Below are positions 1 to 12,059 of a DNA stretch of 64,000 nucleotides, one piece after another (the first letter of the stretch is position 1; each line of letters begins with the position of its first letter). Source of the stretch: Cannabis sativa (Eukaryota; Streptophyta; Magnoliopsida; Rosales; Cannabaceae); NCBI RefSeq assembly GCF_029168945.1, contig NC_083602.1, positions 8,987,850-9,051,849 of the forward strand, written 5' to 3'. The notes under the pieces are model-generated. The model had not been told where the DNA came from and ran no database searches. It saw only the letters and a list, made by a program, of their open reading frames with translations. The position numbers were made by a program, and so were the translations under genes.

Positions 1-431
1 AGGCGATATTGACTTGAATAGATATTACGGTAACTTTAATAAATCTAAGTCAAAGTTCAATATCGGTCCCTTCCGATGCATACTCCATGCATCCAACCTA
101 AGCTTTACTTTAACCAATGCTCTGGAAAGAACATAGCACTTCTCCAAATGCAAGTAAACTCTGTTGTAGATTATCATATCAGTAAAACCCTATGTCTGAT
201 AAATCTAGGAATCTTTATTCACATAGTCATGTTTACTTTCCAATGTGTTGACGGCACAATAAACAGGTTCAAGTATGTGAAAAGGGTTTCAGATGAATTT
301 ATACATTATGTACATATAATCATGAAATAAATCATGTGAACCATGCAACATTAAATGTTATTTCTGACCTATATTAATAAGTAAATCTGATTATATTGAA
401 ATGAGTTTTATTTAGGGCATAAAACCCAACA
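1..431 (-). mobile_element. Partial LTR of the LARD family
   Basis: The sequence matches the right-hand 430 bases of the two full LTRs at 666-2588 and 8787-10709 and ends in the same CCAACA terminus at 431. On the minus strand this is the 5' beginning of an LTR (TGTTGGGTTTTATGCCC). The rest of the element lies to the left of the window. It abuts a copia reverse-transcriptase fragment at 432 with no polypurine tract, so 431 is the outer edge of that element. Confidence 0.8.
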
Positions 432-665
432 GTCTTCTATCTCTTGAGGATCAGTAAGACACTGTTCCTTAGATAGACGGATACCATGTCTAGAGGGCAT
501 ATTTGCCCCGTTGGTATTGGTCATGGAAAATCTCTCTAGAACTTTGTCAATGTAAGCTGTTTGAGAGAGAGCAAGGGATCTGTTCTTCCGGTTTCTGACA
601 ATCTGAATACCGAGAACATAGGCTGCCTCACCCAAGTCTTTCATGTCGAATTGAGTGTCAAGCCA
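432..665 (-). pseudogene. Copia reverse-transcriptase fragment between two LTRs
   Basis: The minus strand reads WLDTQFDMKDLGEAAYVLG, then LSQTAYIDKVLERFSM and SKEQC, which is the Ty1/copia RT region just downstream of the YVDD catalytic block. Only about 78 codons remain. The fragment is cut on its 5' side by the LTR beginning at 666 and on its 3' side by the LTR ending at 431. It is not functional. It marks the old copia element into which LARD-family elements inserted. Confidence 0.8.
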
Positions 666-2588
666 TGTTGGAAATTATTTTACCAGGATCTAGATTTACT
701 AACAAGTATGTTGGATTAACAACCTAATATGAATTCTAAAACAATGAAAATAAACACATATAAAGTTAGAAAACCTTACAGTGGGTGCAGCGGAATATTA
801 TGACTCCTTCCGTTCAGATCTCTAGCCCTTCATTCCTTTCTGTAGCAGAGCATCACCAAGATCTGAACCAGGATCTTCTTTTCTCCTTCTTTGATGCAGA
901 AATTCCATAGTCTTACATACTATGATTGAGATACCACTTGATGTGTGTGGGCACTACTCATCTCACAAGGATTTCGAAATTTTCTCTCTTTTTCTCTCTT
1001 GAATTTCGTGGCTTATAGTGCATACAAAGACATGCAAGAGAAGAGAACAAGGGTTGCTTTATACAGGGAAAAGGGAGAGCACAACTTTCCAAATAAACAG
1101 TTTCCTCTTTTACTGTGTAATTGATTAACTGCCTTATTTAGTGTGATCCACCACTTTCCTATTATTGCTAGGCTTTGATTAGCAATTACATGGCAATTAA
1201 AAATTGAAAATAATAATTGAGAAACTCAAACCATGTGGCCGGCCATAGGGGGAAATGGGCCTCACTTGGATTTTGCAATTTCGTCAATTTTATTTCTATT
1301 TCTCCAAAAATGTCATTTTTCCAATTCTAATCATTTAAATGCCAAAACTAATTATTTAATAACTAAAATAGATTATTAAATAATATTGTCATTTAAAATA
1401 ATTATTAATTAGACATGCAAAGTCTCTCAATTAAGAATTAAACCTAGAAACCCTTTTCTTTACGATTTCATCCTTAAACTGTGAGAATTCATAAAGTAGA
1501 CATAGTCTAACTTTTAGAATTATAATTGATTAATTAAAATCAATTAACTGAGTCTTACAAGCAGTATGGTCTCAACTAGTATGGGGACCATGGGTCTATA
1601 TAACCGAGCTTCCAATAAGTCGAACCGAATTTACCAAGTAAATTCCCTAATTTATTAATTCCTCATTGAATCCACACTTAGAACTTGGAATTGCACTCTC
1701 AGTCATATAGAACGCTCTATATGTTCCACGATATAGACACGTCATTAGTTATCCATTGTTATAACCCTAATGTGATCAATGATCCTCTATATAGATGATT
1801 TACACTGTAAAGGGATTAAATTACCGTAACACCCTAGAATGTATTTTATCCTTAAAACACTTAACCCTGTATAAATGATATTTCAACTAAGTGAAATGAG
1901 ATCTCCACCATTTATCTTCGTTTGGTTAAGCTCGAAGGAAATCATCCTTTACTTCTATTTGCCCAATAGAAGCTATATATTCCATATTTATGTTAGCGCT
2001 CCCACTCAATTGCATTACCGTGTTCCCAAAATGTAAGTATCACCCTAACCCAAAAGTAGGCTTAACTTAACAAATCAAAGAACACGAATAACACTCTTGA
2101 GATTGAGCCTAACCATATCAGGATTGAGATCATTTGATCTAGGATCAACAGGTGATATTGAATTGAATAGATATTACGGTAAATTTTAACATATCTAATC
2201 AAAGTTCAATATCGGTCCCTTCCGATATATACTCCATACATCCGATACTGGTAAACTTTGCGAATGTCCTGGAAAGGACATAACACTTTTCTAAGGTGTA
2301 AGAATACCTATCGCTGATTATACCATGTCAGTCTAAATCCAGTGTTCTGACAAATTAGGGAATAAACTTTTGAATATATAATAAAGATTATATTCCACTG
2401 TGCTGACAACACTATAATCTTTAACAAACTCATATGTGCTAGACTTAAAAAGAATTCATACATTATATACACATAAATCATGAAATAAATCATGTGAACC
2501 ATGCAACATAAAATGTTATTTCTGATCTTTATTAATAAGTAAATCTGATTATATGAAATGAGTTTTATTTAGGGCATAAAACCCAACA
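666..2588 (-). repeat. 3' LTR of the LARD element
   Basis: It begins TGTTGGAAAT and ends ACCCAACA on the plus strand and aligns along its whole length with 8787-10709. In element orientation it is the 3' LTR, because the polypurine tract lies next to it at 2589-2603. Confidence 0.9.
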
Positions 2589-2603
2589 AACTCCCACTTG
2601 CAC
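2589..2603 (-). other. Polypurine tract of the LARD element
   Basis: The minus strand reads GTGCAAGTGGGAGTT directly before the TGTTGGG of the 3' LTR. This is the usual position and composition of the plus-strand primer of an LTR retrotransposon. The same tract stands at 49,826 in the relative. Confidence 0.75.
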
Positions 2604-5190
2604 TAATATAAAATAAAAAGTGCATTTCAAATAATCATTAACACATTGATATACCAATCAAGTGTAATAGTAGTAAACTCCTCGTAATAGGATCTGACAG
2701 GTTGAATTAAACACAACCTCTTCTCCACCATTACTCTTCCTTAATCACAAAATCCTTGATAATGTGAAATTCCTCTCTATATGTCTACTTTCTTGGGATA
2801 CTGGATTCTATACTTTTGGGCAACTACGCTTTGGTTATTCAGGAAGTAACCCTAGTAGTTAAGGCAAGTTGGAACAGTGCCACAAATGTATAGAACTTTC
2901 CTTAGACTGAATAAGTATCTTTCTTGTAACTTTAAACATTCAGTCTCTTTCTGGTAGACCAAGAGATTTCAGATAGGTTTTTACACTTCTCCAAAATCAC
3001 TACTCCACCCCCAAAGTAATCACCATCTCATCAGCAGACTTTCTAGCACACAGGCAAGTCACGAAATCTAATGTCGTGTAGTCTAAGAGTTTCAAAAACC
3101 ACCCTTATTGACTAACATATAGTTCCTCTTCTTAATCTTAAAAATTTACTTGATTGTCTTCCAATGTTCCTCTCCTGGATTAATCTGATACTTACTCATT
3201 ACTCCCACTCAACAGCAGGTGTCTGGTCTAACGCATACTAAAGCATATCTGAGACCTCTCACTGTTGATTTAAGAAATTCTTTCATGGCTTTATCTTCTC
3301 TGGAATAGTTGAGACTCTTCCTTAGATAAATAAAATCTATATCTAAGAAGTTGTGAAGCTTCTATAGATTTCCATTGGAAAGAAAATGCATCAACATCTC
3401 ATGCTTGCATTAGAGTAAGTAATTTCCAAGTATACCATAAGCCATAGGTTTAGATAAACTCAAACCTATTATACTAGGAACAGGAAGTTTTGTTAAGTCC
3501 ATTGAATAGACTTATGAACGAAAATTTCCTTTCATGTCCTTGTAACAGAAAACTTTAGGTTACTCCATGTGAATGGATCAAACCATAGTTCTATTGGCTT
3601 TCTTCTTAGTTTCTTATCTTGACAATCCATTACTTGTTTAAACTCACAATGGATTTTAATCACTAGTGTCTTCCAAGTTATAACAAGGTGAGTTCCTAAA
3701 AACTCTCCCACTACAACAAGGTACCGTGAACTATGTCAAAGAAAACTAAATGGTATAGACCTCTTCAGTTGTGTTAAGACAACAGAGGCAGTGGGATCAT
3801 CTTGTATAATAAGATGATAGAACACTTTTGGAATCAAGAAAAAATATCTCCTTTATTTGCTACTTTATTTTCAGACTTAGTCATTTCCTTAGAAAAAGTT
3901 GTATTTGTTTAAACAAACACTTTCTTATCTAATGACTATGGGATGCTCCACCCCTAATCACTTAGAATAGCTAACAAACATGCAAACCAGGGTTAGCAGT
4001 TCTAGCTTTTCTTAAGATTTCGATTAGGTCATCCATGAATCTAGTAATGATTTACATTAAGTATACAACCATTGCATCATTCTGAAATTTATTTTCATAT
4101 AAGGATTTAGGCAACGACTAGTAACTAATCATCAATATGCAACTCGAATTTCTGGGGAGGTAAGTTTGGATATTATTCAAAATCAAATTAATGATCTTTG
4201 AACTGCATATCTACAAACTTTTTCTCCACCCCTATCAGTTCGCAAGATCTTTAACCACTTTCCATTGCTAGAAATTCATGAAATTTTTCAAACATTTCAA
4301 ATTTCTTTTGCGTAAGGTAAAATCTAGAGTGATCGTTTTAAGAATACAACGAAAACTCATATCCACCCCTGAATGTACATCCATCTGCGAATGAGATGAA
4401 ATTACTTTCAATGGATATAGGCATATTAACTCTTTCCAGAGAATGATCTTGTCAAAACCACTATGAACAAGATACAAATGCCTTAGATTTATAAAATATG
4501 TGGTTGTATCTTTTGATGACTTAAGTTACATCAAAGAGTTCTTAGAATAATGCAAGTGGATTCTGGTCACAGAATACTAAACTCATACAGTTTAAATCCG
4601 TTGAAAGAAAATGGTTATTAAACACTTGTGAAAGTGTAACTGTATAATTAGTAATTCTTTCTTGGACCACCACTACTAATCTAACTCTATGATTTGCCTA
4701 TACAAGTAGGAGATATCTAAGATTGAGGATTTATATCATTTTGGGATAGAATTCCGGGAATATGATCATATGCGTCATCTAATTTCTTAAGAGAAAATAA
4801 GACTTTATATGATTTATAGACCATTCATCCAATGATATGTCATTAAGCTAATTCGAAATGAATAAGCTAAGAGGAATTAGGATAATTTCGTTTTAAATAA
4901 GAATCCAACGATGCTCCGATTAGCGAGAGTCAAAGTAATCTTATTTATACAATCTTCTTGTTTCATATTGTAAAATACTAGTCTAAGGTGTCATCAATTG
5001 ATGAACAGTTAGATGTTGCATATACAATATTTATCTTTCGAGATCTAACACTATTATGTTAGTCTAATGGTGAAAATCCATTAGGGATTTATCTCATTAG
5101 AAAAACAAACCAAGTTAGACCAACAATGAAGATTCGAAATTAAACTACAATTTAATAACAGAAAATAACATGGTTCAATACAAATTCATA
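2604..5190 (-). other. LARD 3' untranslated internal region, no genes
   Basis: No coding region is supported in these 2.6 kb. The stretch aligns with 49,826-51,328 of the gag-bearing relative, for example around 3,200 with 50,400 and around 3,700 with 50,820. It keeps spaced AGTGGGAG purine motifs. Near 5,187 it passes directly into leader sequence homologous to 62,925, so the gag-pol deletion joint is close to that point. Confidence 0.6.
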
Positions 5191-5597
5191 CACAATTCAG
5201 AAATTATGAAGCGCATAGCAAGTAGGAATGACAAGTGAAAATACTAAAATGTACAATCCTAAATAATTTCCAAGGTTTTCAACAAACTGATATCAGTGTC
5301 CTGTTTAGGCGGGAGTCAAAGCTACCATTCATTGAATAGAGTTGTCAGCTCATCTAAAATGTCAAACATTCTAGCAACCTTTTATTCGATCAAGATTTGA
5401 ATCCGCGTTGTCCCGTTTAGGCGAGAGTCAAGGCTATTCTATCTTATGAGCTTCCACCATTGTTTCATATTCTTGCAAGTCTTATACAGTCGCCACCATT
5501 AGGGTGAGCATAAACTATATAAAAACTTACAAGATTACTTATCTTTTGAGATTAAACGGTGCTAACTTGCTAATGAACGTTCCTCCATTAGGGAGGA
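4914..5597 (-). other. Series of five short hairpins in the LARD internal region
   Basis: Five inverted repeats with loops of the CTAAT or CCTAAA type (minus strand) lie at 4914-4929, 5299-5314, 5411-5426, 5494-5506 and 5582-5596. Each has a stem of 4 to 6 pairs. The one at 5582 pairs CCTCC with GGAGG. Its counterpart at 63,330-63,344 pairs CATCT with GGATG. The last four belong to the leader; the first lies left of the deletion joint. Confidence 0.5.
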
Positions 5598-5649
5598 TTA
5601 CTCACTAAAACAATATCTATGTAAAACCAACAATGGAGATCGAATATCC

Positions 5650-8280
5650 TTATAATAAAGCTCATTATTTTAATGAAGGGTTGTATTTTCTTCTAATATT
5701 TATTTTAATCAATTTATTTTAGATATATATTTATTTAATTAAAATTTCCAATTTAGAATGAAGAATTCCAAATATAAATTTTAATTTAATATTTATAAAT
5801 TATACTTAGATAAATAAATAACGTGAATTATTTTCATCTTAGTAATAATTTCCATAAATATTTAGAAAATTATTCAATTCAAGTTGTTTCAAAATTAATT
5901 TAAATTAATTTACAACTCAAATTTAATTTTCTATAAATATATATTGCATTTTCGAAAATGCTTTAAAATAAAATAAAAATAAATCCTGGAAAATTACTCT
6001 AATTTTATGTTGGCCCAAAATTAATAAAAATTAATTTTCAACAAAAAAATGTAATTTTCCTATTTAATTAAATATCTAAGAAAAATTTCAAATATTTAAG
6101 TATCATGATTAAAAAATCAACTTAAATATTAATTTTTTATTTAATTAAATATCACTAGAAAAATACTTCAAGCAAAACAGAAAATATCTATCTAGACTTT
6201 TATAGACTAATTAATTCAATTTCTAATTATAATATATTTTAGTTCATTTATTTTAATTAATCATTAAATGAAAAAAAATCAATGATTTAAGTTGGTCCAA
6301 AATTAAATAAATAATTTTCAACTTTAATCTATTTTTTAAATAAAATTCGAAATTTCTGCATCAAGGTGATGCAATTTCAAAATTTTGGGAAATGATTAAT
6401 AAAATAAAATAAAATATATTTTGAAAATTATTCAAACTTAAGTTATTCTGAATTAAGATTCCAAACTTAAAATAATTTTCAACTTTAATTAAATAACATG
6501 AAAATAACAATATTTAAGTGTCATGATTAAAATCAACTTAGATATTGAAATTTTCAATTTAATTAAATGTATTAAATTCAAGAAATAAATAATTAAGTAA
6601 AGAGAAAACTTAATTATTAATTCTAGTTTAATACCAGGAAAATATACTAAACTTAGATTGTACCAAAATTAATTAGGAAACAATTAATTTTACAATCAAT
6701 GATATTTCCTTATTTAATATTAGAAATAATAACTAGTACTAGAAATAACTGTCTAGAATATATCATTAACTAAGTGTTTTTCTAAAATTAACTTTAAAAT
6801 ATTACAATGAAAATAAATTTCATATATTTTAAAAGTTAATTATGTTGCTAATTCAATTTTAATTAGGTTAGACTAATATAATTAACCTAATACAATTATT
6901 TAAATAAGGCAAATGGGTCTTCACAATTGGGGTAGTTCATGTGAGGGGGAGCTGCGTTCAGTATGTCGTACCCACTTCTATGGCCCCCAACTCTCACACA
7001 AGGCCCAAAAGAGAGGAATTTAACCTTAAAATAAACAATTGTTATTCATTGAATAAGCCCAAATCTAATTGGGCCTAAATAAATTTCCTTATGTCAAAAT
7101 TTATTTTAGCAACCTAGTCCATTTACTTAGTAAAACTTAAATGGGCTTCCTATATGCATCTAAGCCCAAAAGCAAACATATAGGCTCACACAGGTCAAAT
7201 GATTTGGATGGGCCCTATCATGTTACTAGGTTTACACAGATGAAAGAAGTACAAAATTTACCTGTTACAAATTATTTATAAGATCTATCGTCAATTGGAC
7301 TATGATTAAAATCAGATCATTAGATCTCTCAACAAGTTAATCATAGCAATTTAGATCAGATAAATAATAGGTTTGTTAAAAAGTTTTGAATAAACAATAT
7401 AAATAAACAAACATTGTCCATGTAACAGATGTGAAAATAAGATATTAATATAAATTAAATTATTATTCTTCAACTAACCAAATAAAGGAAACTAATTTTA
7501 AAATATCTAGGTTTATTTGAATCAAATTAAATTAAATATCTAATAAGATCAATGATTTGAAAGGAAAGAATCTTCAATATCACTTTCACATCTTATAATT
7601 TAATAAAATAAACCAATTTTAAAATAGATTTGGTTAGATAATTATTATTTTAGGAATAAAATAATAAATGAATAATAATTACCATAATTATATGTCAAAA
7701 TATCTCAAATTAAGCAATATTCAAATCTCTACAAAAATATCTATGTTATTTAAATATTTAAGATATGATTTATAAATTTCTAATAAGGAAAAAATGAGAT
7801 ATATAGAAAAAATATCATTTTTAAACTTATAATTTATAAATAATTAAATATTTAACAAAATAACAAATTTTTGAATTTGAAAAACATTATGGTAAGTATA
7901 TCTATAAAAATATCTATGTTAATTTTAAATTTATTAATTATTTAATTTGTCATATAAGATAATTTTAATATAATATTTTAAATAAAAAGACAAAGTTATC
8001 TTTTAATTTAAAATATCTTAAATATCAAATTATATAATCTTATAATTAAATAATAAATAAATATTAAAGAAGTTAACAAATTTTTAAATCTGACCATAAT
8101 AGGAAATATTTAAAATTGGAAACATTCCAAAACAGAAATATTTAAAAATTGGAAAAATTCCAAATTGAAAATATTTAAAATTGGAAAATTCTCAATTTAG
8201 AAATATTTAAAATTGGAAAAATAAATTTTGGGAAATAATCCCATGAAAAAATTGGATTTTTGGGGAAAAAACCTCAAAAA
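5650..8280 (-). other. AT-rich LARD leader, no genes
   Basis: This is a very AT-rich stretch made of recurring short blocks such as AATTTTCAA, ATTTAATTAAAT and AAAATATTTAA. It is related to 63,400-64,000. No coding region is visible. It separates the GC-rich hairpin island near the primer site from the short hairpins further downstream in the leader. Confidence 0.6.
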
Positions 8281-8289
8281 TCGCAATTT

Positions 8290-8500
8290 TGGGAAACTGC
8301 TGCCTAGGAGGCTGCATGCACCAGCCCAGGAGGCTGCCAGCAGCCCATTACGCGCGCGGAGGAGGGGCTCACGCCGAGGATCTTCGGCGCCTGCAGCATG
8401 CCTGACCGAGAAAACTCGGTCAGCTGCAGGGTGCGACTGGGCGGAGGTGCAGGGTGCACACGGGCTGGATGCACAGCCCACGCGTGCGATGGAGCACCCA
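8290..8500 (-). other. GC-rich island with a strong stem-loop in the LARD leader
   Basis: This is an abrupt GC-rich block in otherwise AT-rich DNA, about 300-500 bases downstream of the primer site in element orientation. At 8390-8430 a nine-base arm CTGACCGAG (8402-8410) faces CTCGGTCAG (8415-8423) across an AAAA loop. An outer arm CCTGCAG (8390-8396) faces CTGCAGG (8424-8430). A smaller hairpin GCCGA/TCGGC lies just before it. The position is compatible with an RNA dimerisation or packaging signal, which is inference. Confidence 0.6.
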
Positions 8501-8769
8501 TGCATACCCGAAATTCGATTTTTCCAAAAATCATAACTTTTTTGTTTTTCATCGGAATCGAGTCACGTAAAAACAAAAATTGCTCAATTTTTCACAAGGA
8601 ATCCAAATAAAATATTTTCAAAAATGGAAAAAATATATTTCATGGAAAAATTTCGTACAACATCAACATTCATCAAATAAGCACATAAACCAACATGAAA
8701 CCATCCAAATAACCACAAAAACATGCAATCATCGTTTTAATTCATATTACATGAAAGTAAATCATTAAC

Positions 8770-8786
8770 ATGGCGCTGGTGCCAGT
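8770..8786 (-). other. Degenerate primer-binding site of the LARD element
   Basis: The minus strand next to the 5' LTR reads TGGCACCAGCGCC. It matches the usual iMet-tRNA site TGGTATCAGAGCC at 10 of 13 positions. It starts two bases after the LTR end. The changes may be decay or a shift of primer tRNA. Confidence 0.6.
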
Positions 8787-10709
8787 TGTTGGAAATTATT
8801 TTACCAGGATCTAGATTTACTAACAAGTATGTTGGATTAACAACCTAATATGATTTCTAAAACAATGAAAATAAACACATATAAAGTTAGAAAACCTTAC
8901 AGTGGGTGCAGCGGAATATTATGACTCCTTCCGTTCAGATCTCTAGCCCTTGATTCCTTTCTGTAGCAGAGCATCACCAAGATCTGAACCTGGATCTTCT
9001 TTTCTCCTTCTTTGATGTAGAAATTCCATAGTCTTACATACTATGATTGAGATACCACTTGATGTGTGTGGGCACTACTCATCTCACAAGGATTTCGAAA
9101 TTTTCTCTCTTTTTCTCTCTTGAATTTCGTGGCTTATAGTGCATACAAAGACATGCAAGAGAAAAGAACAAGGATTGCTTTATATAGGGAAAGGGAGTGC
9201 ACAACTTTCCAAACAAACAGTTTCCTCTTTTACTGTGTAATTGATTAACTGCCTTATTTAGTGTGATCCACCACTTTCCTATTATTGCTAGGCATTGATT
9301 AGCAATTACATGGCAATTAAAAATTGAAAATAATAATTGAGAAACTCAAACCATGTGGCCGGCCATAGGGGGAAATGGGCCTCACTTGAATTTTGCAGTT
9401 TCGTCAATTTTATTTCTATTTCTCCAAAAATGCCATTTTTCCAATTCTAATCATTTAAATGCCAAAACTAATTATTTAATAACTAAAATAGATTATTAAA
9501 TAATATTGTCATTTAAAATAATTATTAATTGGACATGCAAAGTCTCTCAATTAATAATTAAACCTAGAAACCCTTTTCTTTACGATTTCATCCTTAAACT
9601 GTGAGAATTCATAAAGTAGACATAGTCTAACTTTTAGAATTATAATTGATTAATTAAAATTAATTAACTGAGTCTTACAAGCAGTATGGTCTCAACTAGT
9701 ATGGGGACCATGGGTCTATATAACCGAGCTTCCAATAAGTCGAACCGAATTAACCAAGTAAATTTCCTAACTTATTAATTCCTCATTGAATCCACACTTA
9801 GAACTTGGAATTGCACTCTCAGTCATATAGAACGCTCTCTATGTTCCACGATATAGACACGTCATTAGTTATCCATTGTTAGAACCCTAATGTGATCAAT
9901 GATCCTCTATATAGATGATTTACATTGTAAAGGGATTAAATTAGCGTAACACCCTACAATGTATTTTATCCTTAAAACACTTAACCCTGTATAAATCATA
10001 TTTCAACTAAGTGAAATGAGATCTCCACCATTTATCTTCGTTTGGTTAAGCTCGAAGGAAATCATCCTTTACTTCTATTTGCCAAATAGAAGCTATAGAT
10101 TCCATATTTATGTTAGCGCTCCCACTCAATTGCATTACCGTGTTCCCAAAATGTAAGTATCACCCTAACCCAAAAGTAGGCTTAACTTAACAAATCAAAG
10201 AACACGAATAACACTCTTGAGATTGAGCCTAACCATATCAGGATTGAGATGATTTGATCTAGGATCAACAGGTGATATTGAATTGAATAGATATTACGGT
10301 AAATTTTAACATATCTAATCAAAGTTCAATATCGGTCCCTTCCGATGTATACTCCATACATCCGATACTGGTAAACTTTTCCAATGTCCTGGAAAGGACA
10401 TAACACTTTTCCAAGGTGTAAGAATACCTATCGCTGATTATACCATGTCAGTCTAAATCCAGTGTTCTGACAAATCAGGGAATAAACTTTTGAACATATA
10501 ATAAAGATTATATTCCACTGTGCTGACAACACTATAATCTTTAACAAACTCATATGTTCTGGATTTAAAAAGAATTCATACATTATATACACATATAATC
10601 ATGAAATAAATCATGTGAACCATGCAACATAAAATGTTATTTCTGATCTTTATTAATAAGTAAATCTGATTATATGAAATGAGTTTTATTTAGGGCATAA
10701 AACCCAACA
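8787..10709 (-). repeat. 5' LTR of the LARD element
   Basis: Full-length partner of 666-2588. In element orientation it is the 5' LTR. It carries a TATATAG motif near 9,907-9,916 that could be the TATA box. A strong GTAAGG splice-donor-like site reads on the minus strand from 8900. The right border at 10,709 abuts gypsy gag sequence. Confidence 0.88.
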
Positions 10710-10711
10710 CC

Positions 10712-11090
10712 AACAACGGCAATAGGCATGGTAATGGAAAGAACTACAAATTAACTGGTAATGTCGAGCAGCACCCCATGGAAAATGCCTATAAATTTAA
10801 AACTTTCTCAGTCCTAATAGACAACATAGAGACAATCTATGTGACAACTTAGTCTATGGTGTCGTACAAGAAACCATCTCCCATAAAAAAGGATGTCAAC
10901 AAAAGAGATAAAACAAATTTTCGCTGCTTTCATGTGGACTATGACCACGACACAAATGAATGTAATAATTTAAAGCGGGAAATTCAGTTTTTAATAATAA
11001 TAAAAAAAAAACCCCGCACATATAGAAGTATGTCAAGGCTGACCAAAATGAAAAGGCTGCCCAAGCAGACAATAACCAGAACTAATTGAT
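10712..11090 (+). pseudogene. Gypsy gag C-terminal part with zinc-finger remnant
   Basis: The frames read NGNRHGNGKNYKL and, after a stop, KRDKTNFRCFHVDYDHDTNECNNLKREI. The CX2CX4HX4C finger of the family is recognisable but the second Cys has changed (CFHVDYDHDTNEC). Gag forms the capsid, and the finger binds the element RNA. It is truncated on the left by the LARD insertion and carries at least one internal stop. Confidence 0.65.
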
Positions 11091-11344
11091 GCCCCCGCTA
11101 GTGGACATGAATTTATAGGTAATCATTCGGGGTCCACATCTTGCTGGAGACTCGGGCAAAGCTAGAGAAAAGTATGCCCAAGCCTTGCAGTATGAACAAA
11201 ACAAAGCAATCTTGGTCGTGGAAGAAAGGAAACCTAAAATACCACGTGTAGGGGAGCCAACAGTAACATTCACTTAAGTAATTGCTAGCCATGTCATCTT
11301 CCCAGACAACGACCCCTTAGTCGTGGAGCTGAAAAATTGAAAAC

Positions 11345-11676
11345 AAGATGGTGTCACGAACTATGATAGACAATGGAGCTTCCTCGAACATTCTATTTAA
11401 AACAACTTATGAGAAGATGGGATTCCAACTGAAAGACTTGATCCCCTTACACCCAGCTCATGTATGGTTTCTCTAGCCAGAGTGTTGCACCTATCGGACA
11501 AATCCGCCTACTGCTCATTATTAGACAAGCTCGGAGTAGCATAACTGTAACGGCACAATTCTTGATAATAGATGTCCCTTCGGCTTTCAATGTCATGTTA
11601 GGCCAACTAACCCTATATGACTTAAAGACTGTTACATCAGTTTTTCATCTGTGCGTTAAGTTTCCAACAAAAAGTT
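11345..11676 (+). pseudogene. Gypsy aspartic protease remnant
   Basis: The plus strand reads SRTMIDNGASSNILF, the D-N-G form of the active-site loop that Tat elements use, then a frame change. The next block includes TVTAQFLIIDVPSAFNVMLG, matching the flap and second half of the domain (ILG appears here as MLG). Such proteases release capsid, RT and integrase from the polyprotein. The frameshift near 11,460 inactivates it. Confidence 0.7.
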
Positions 11677-12059
11677 GAGTGGGATGTCTAAAAGGAAACC
11701 AAAAAATTGCACAGGAATGCTATAAGCTTGCTCTAACTAAGGTCAAGAAGGAAAGTACCTTCAACTAGAGTTCAGACAAGGGGAAAAGCATTGCTTAATA
11801 GGAAGTCACCGAAGGCGGGGACAAAGACATGGATCCCCAACTTGGGGAAACAAATGAAAATGTTAGGCCAATAGAAGAACTAGAAGAAGTGGAAACCAAT
11901 TAAGATATCTCGGCCAAGAAACTCAAAATCAGTAAAGGCTTGCTGTTTGTAATAAAATTATCTTTAATAAAAATTTTGAGAGCAAACTTGAACATTTTTG
12001 CCTTGTCACATGAGGATATGGTCACTAGTGACACCACTGTAATGTCTCACGCCCTAAAC

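Larger units (their letters stand above)
666..10709 (-). mobile_element. Complete LARD-type non-autonomous LTR retrotransposon
   Basis: Two direct LTRs of equal length (666-2588 and 8787-10709, 1,923 bp each, TGTTGG...CCAACA) enclose 6.2 kb without any retroelement coding capacity. Orientation is minus. A purine tract (CAAGTGGGAGTT on the minus strand) adjoins the left LTR, and a degenerate primer site adjoins the right LTR. The left internal part resembles the 3' UTR at 49,826-51,328. The right part resembles the leader at 62,900-64,000 of the gag-bearing relative. This is therefore a deletion derivative that lost gag and pol and must be mobilised in trans. The LTRs differ at about 40 positions by eye, near 2 percent. 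The flanking five bases (agcca and ccaac) do not match. Confidence 0.85.

Noticed and set aside
8197..8610. Overlapping 70-102-codon ORFs on both strands
   Set aside because: They arise from the stop-poor GC-rich hairpin island of the LARD leader and are open on both strands, with no protein-like conservation signal.
661..10714. Five-base target duplication of the LARD
   Set aside because: The flanks agcca and ccaac are not the same, so no duplication is claimed.
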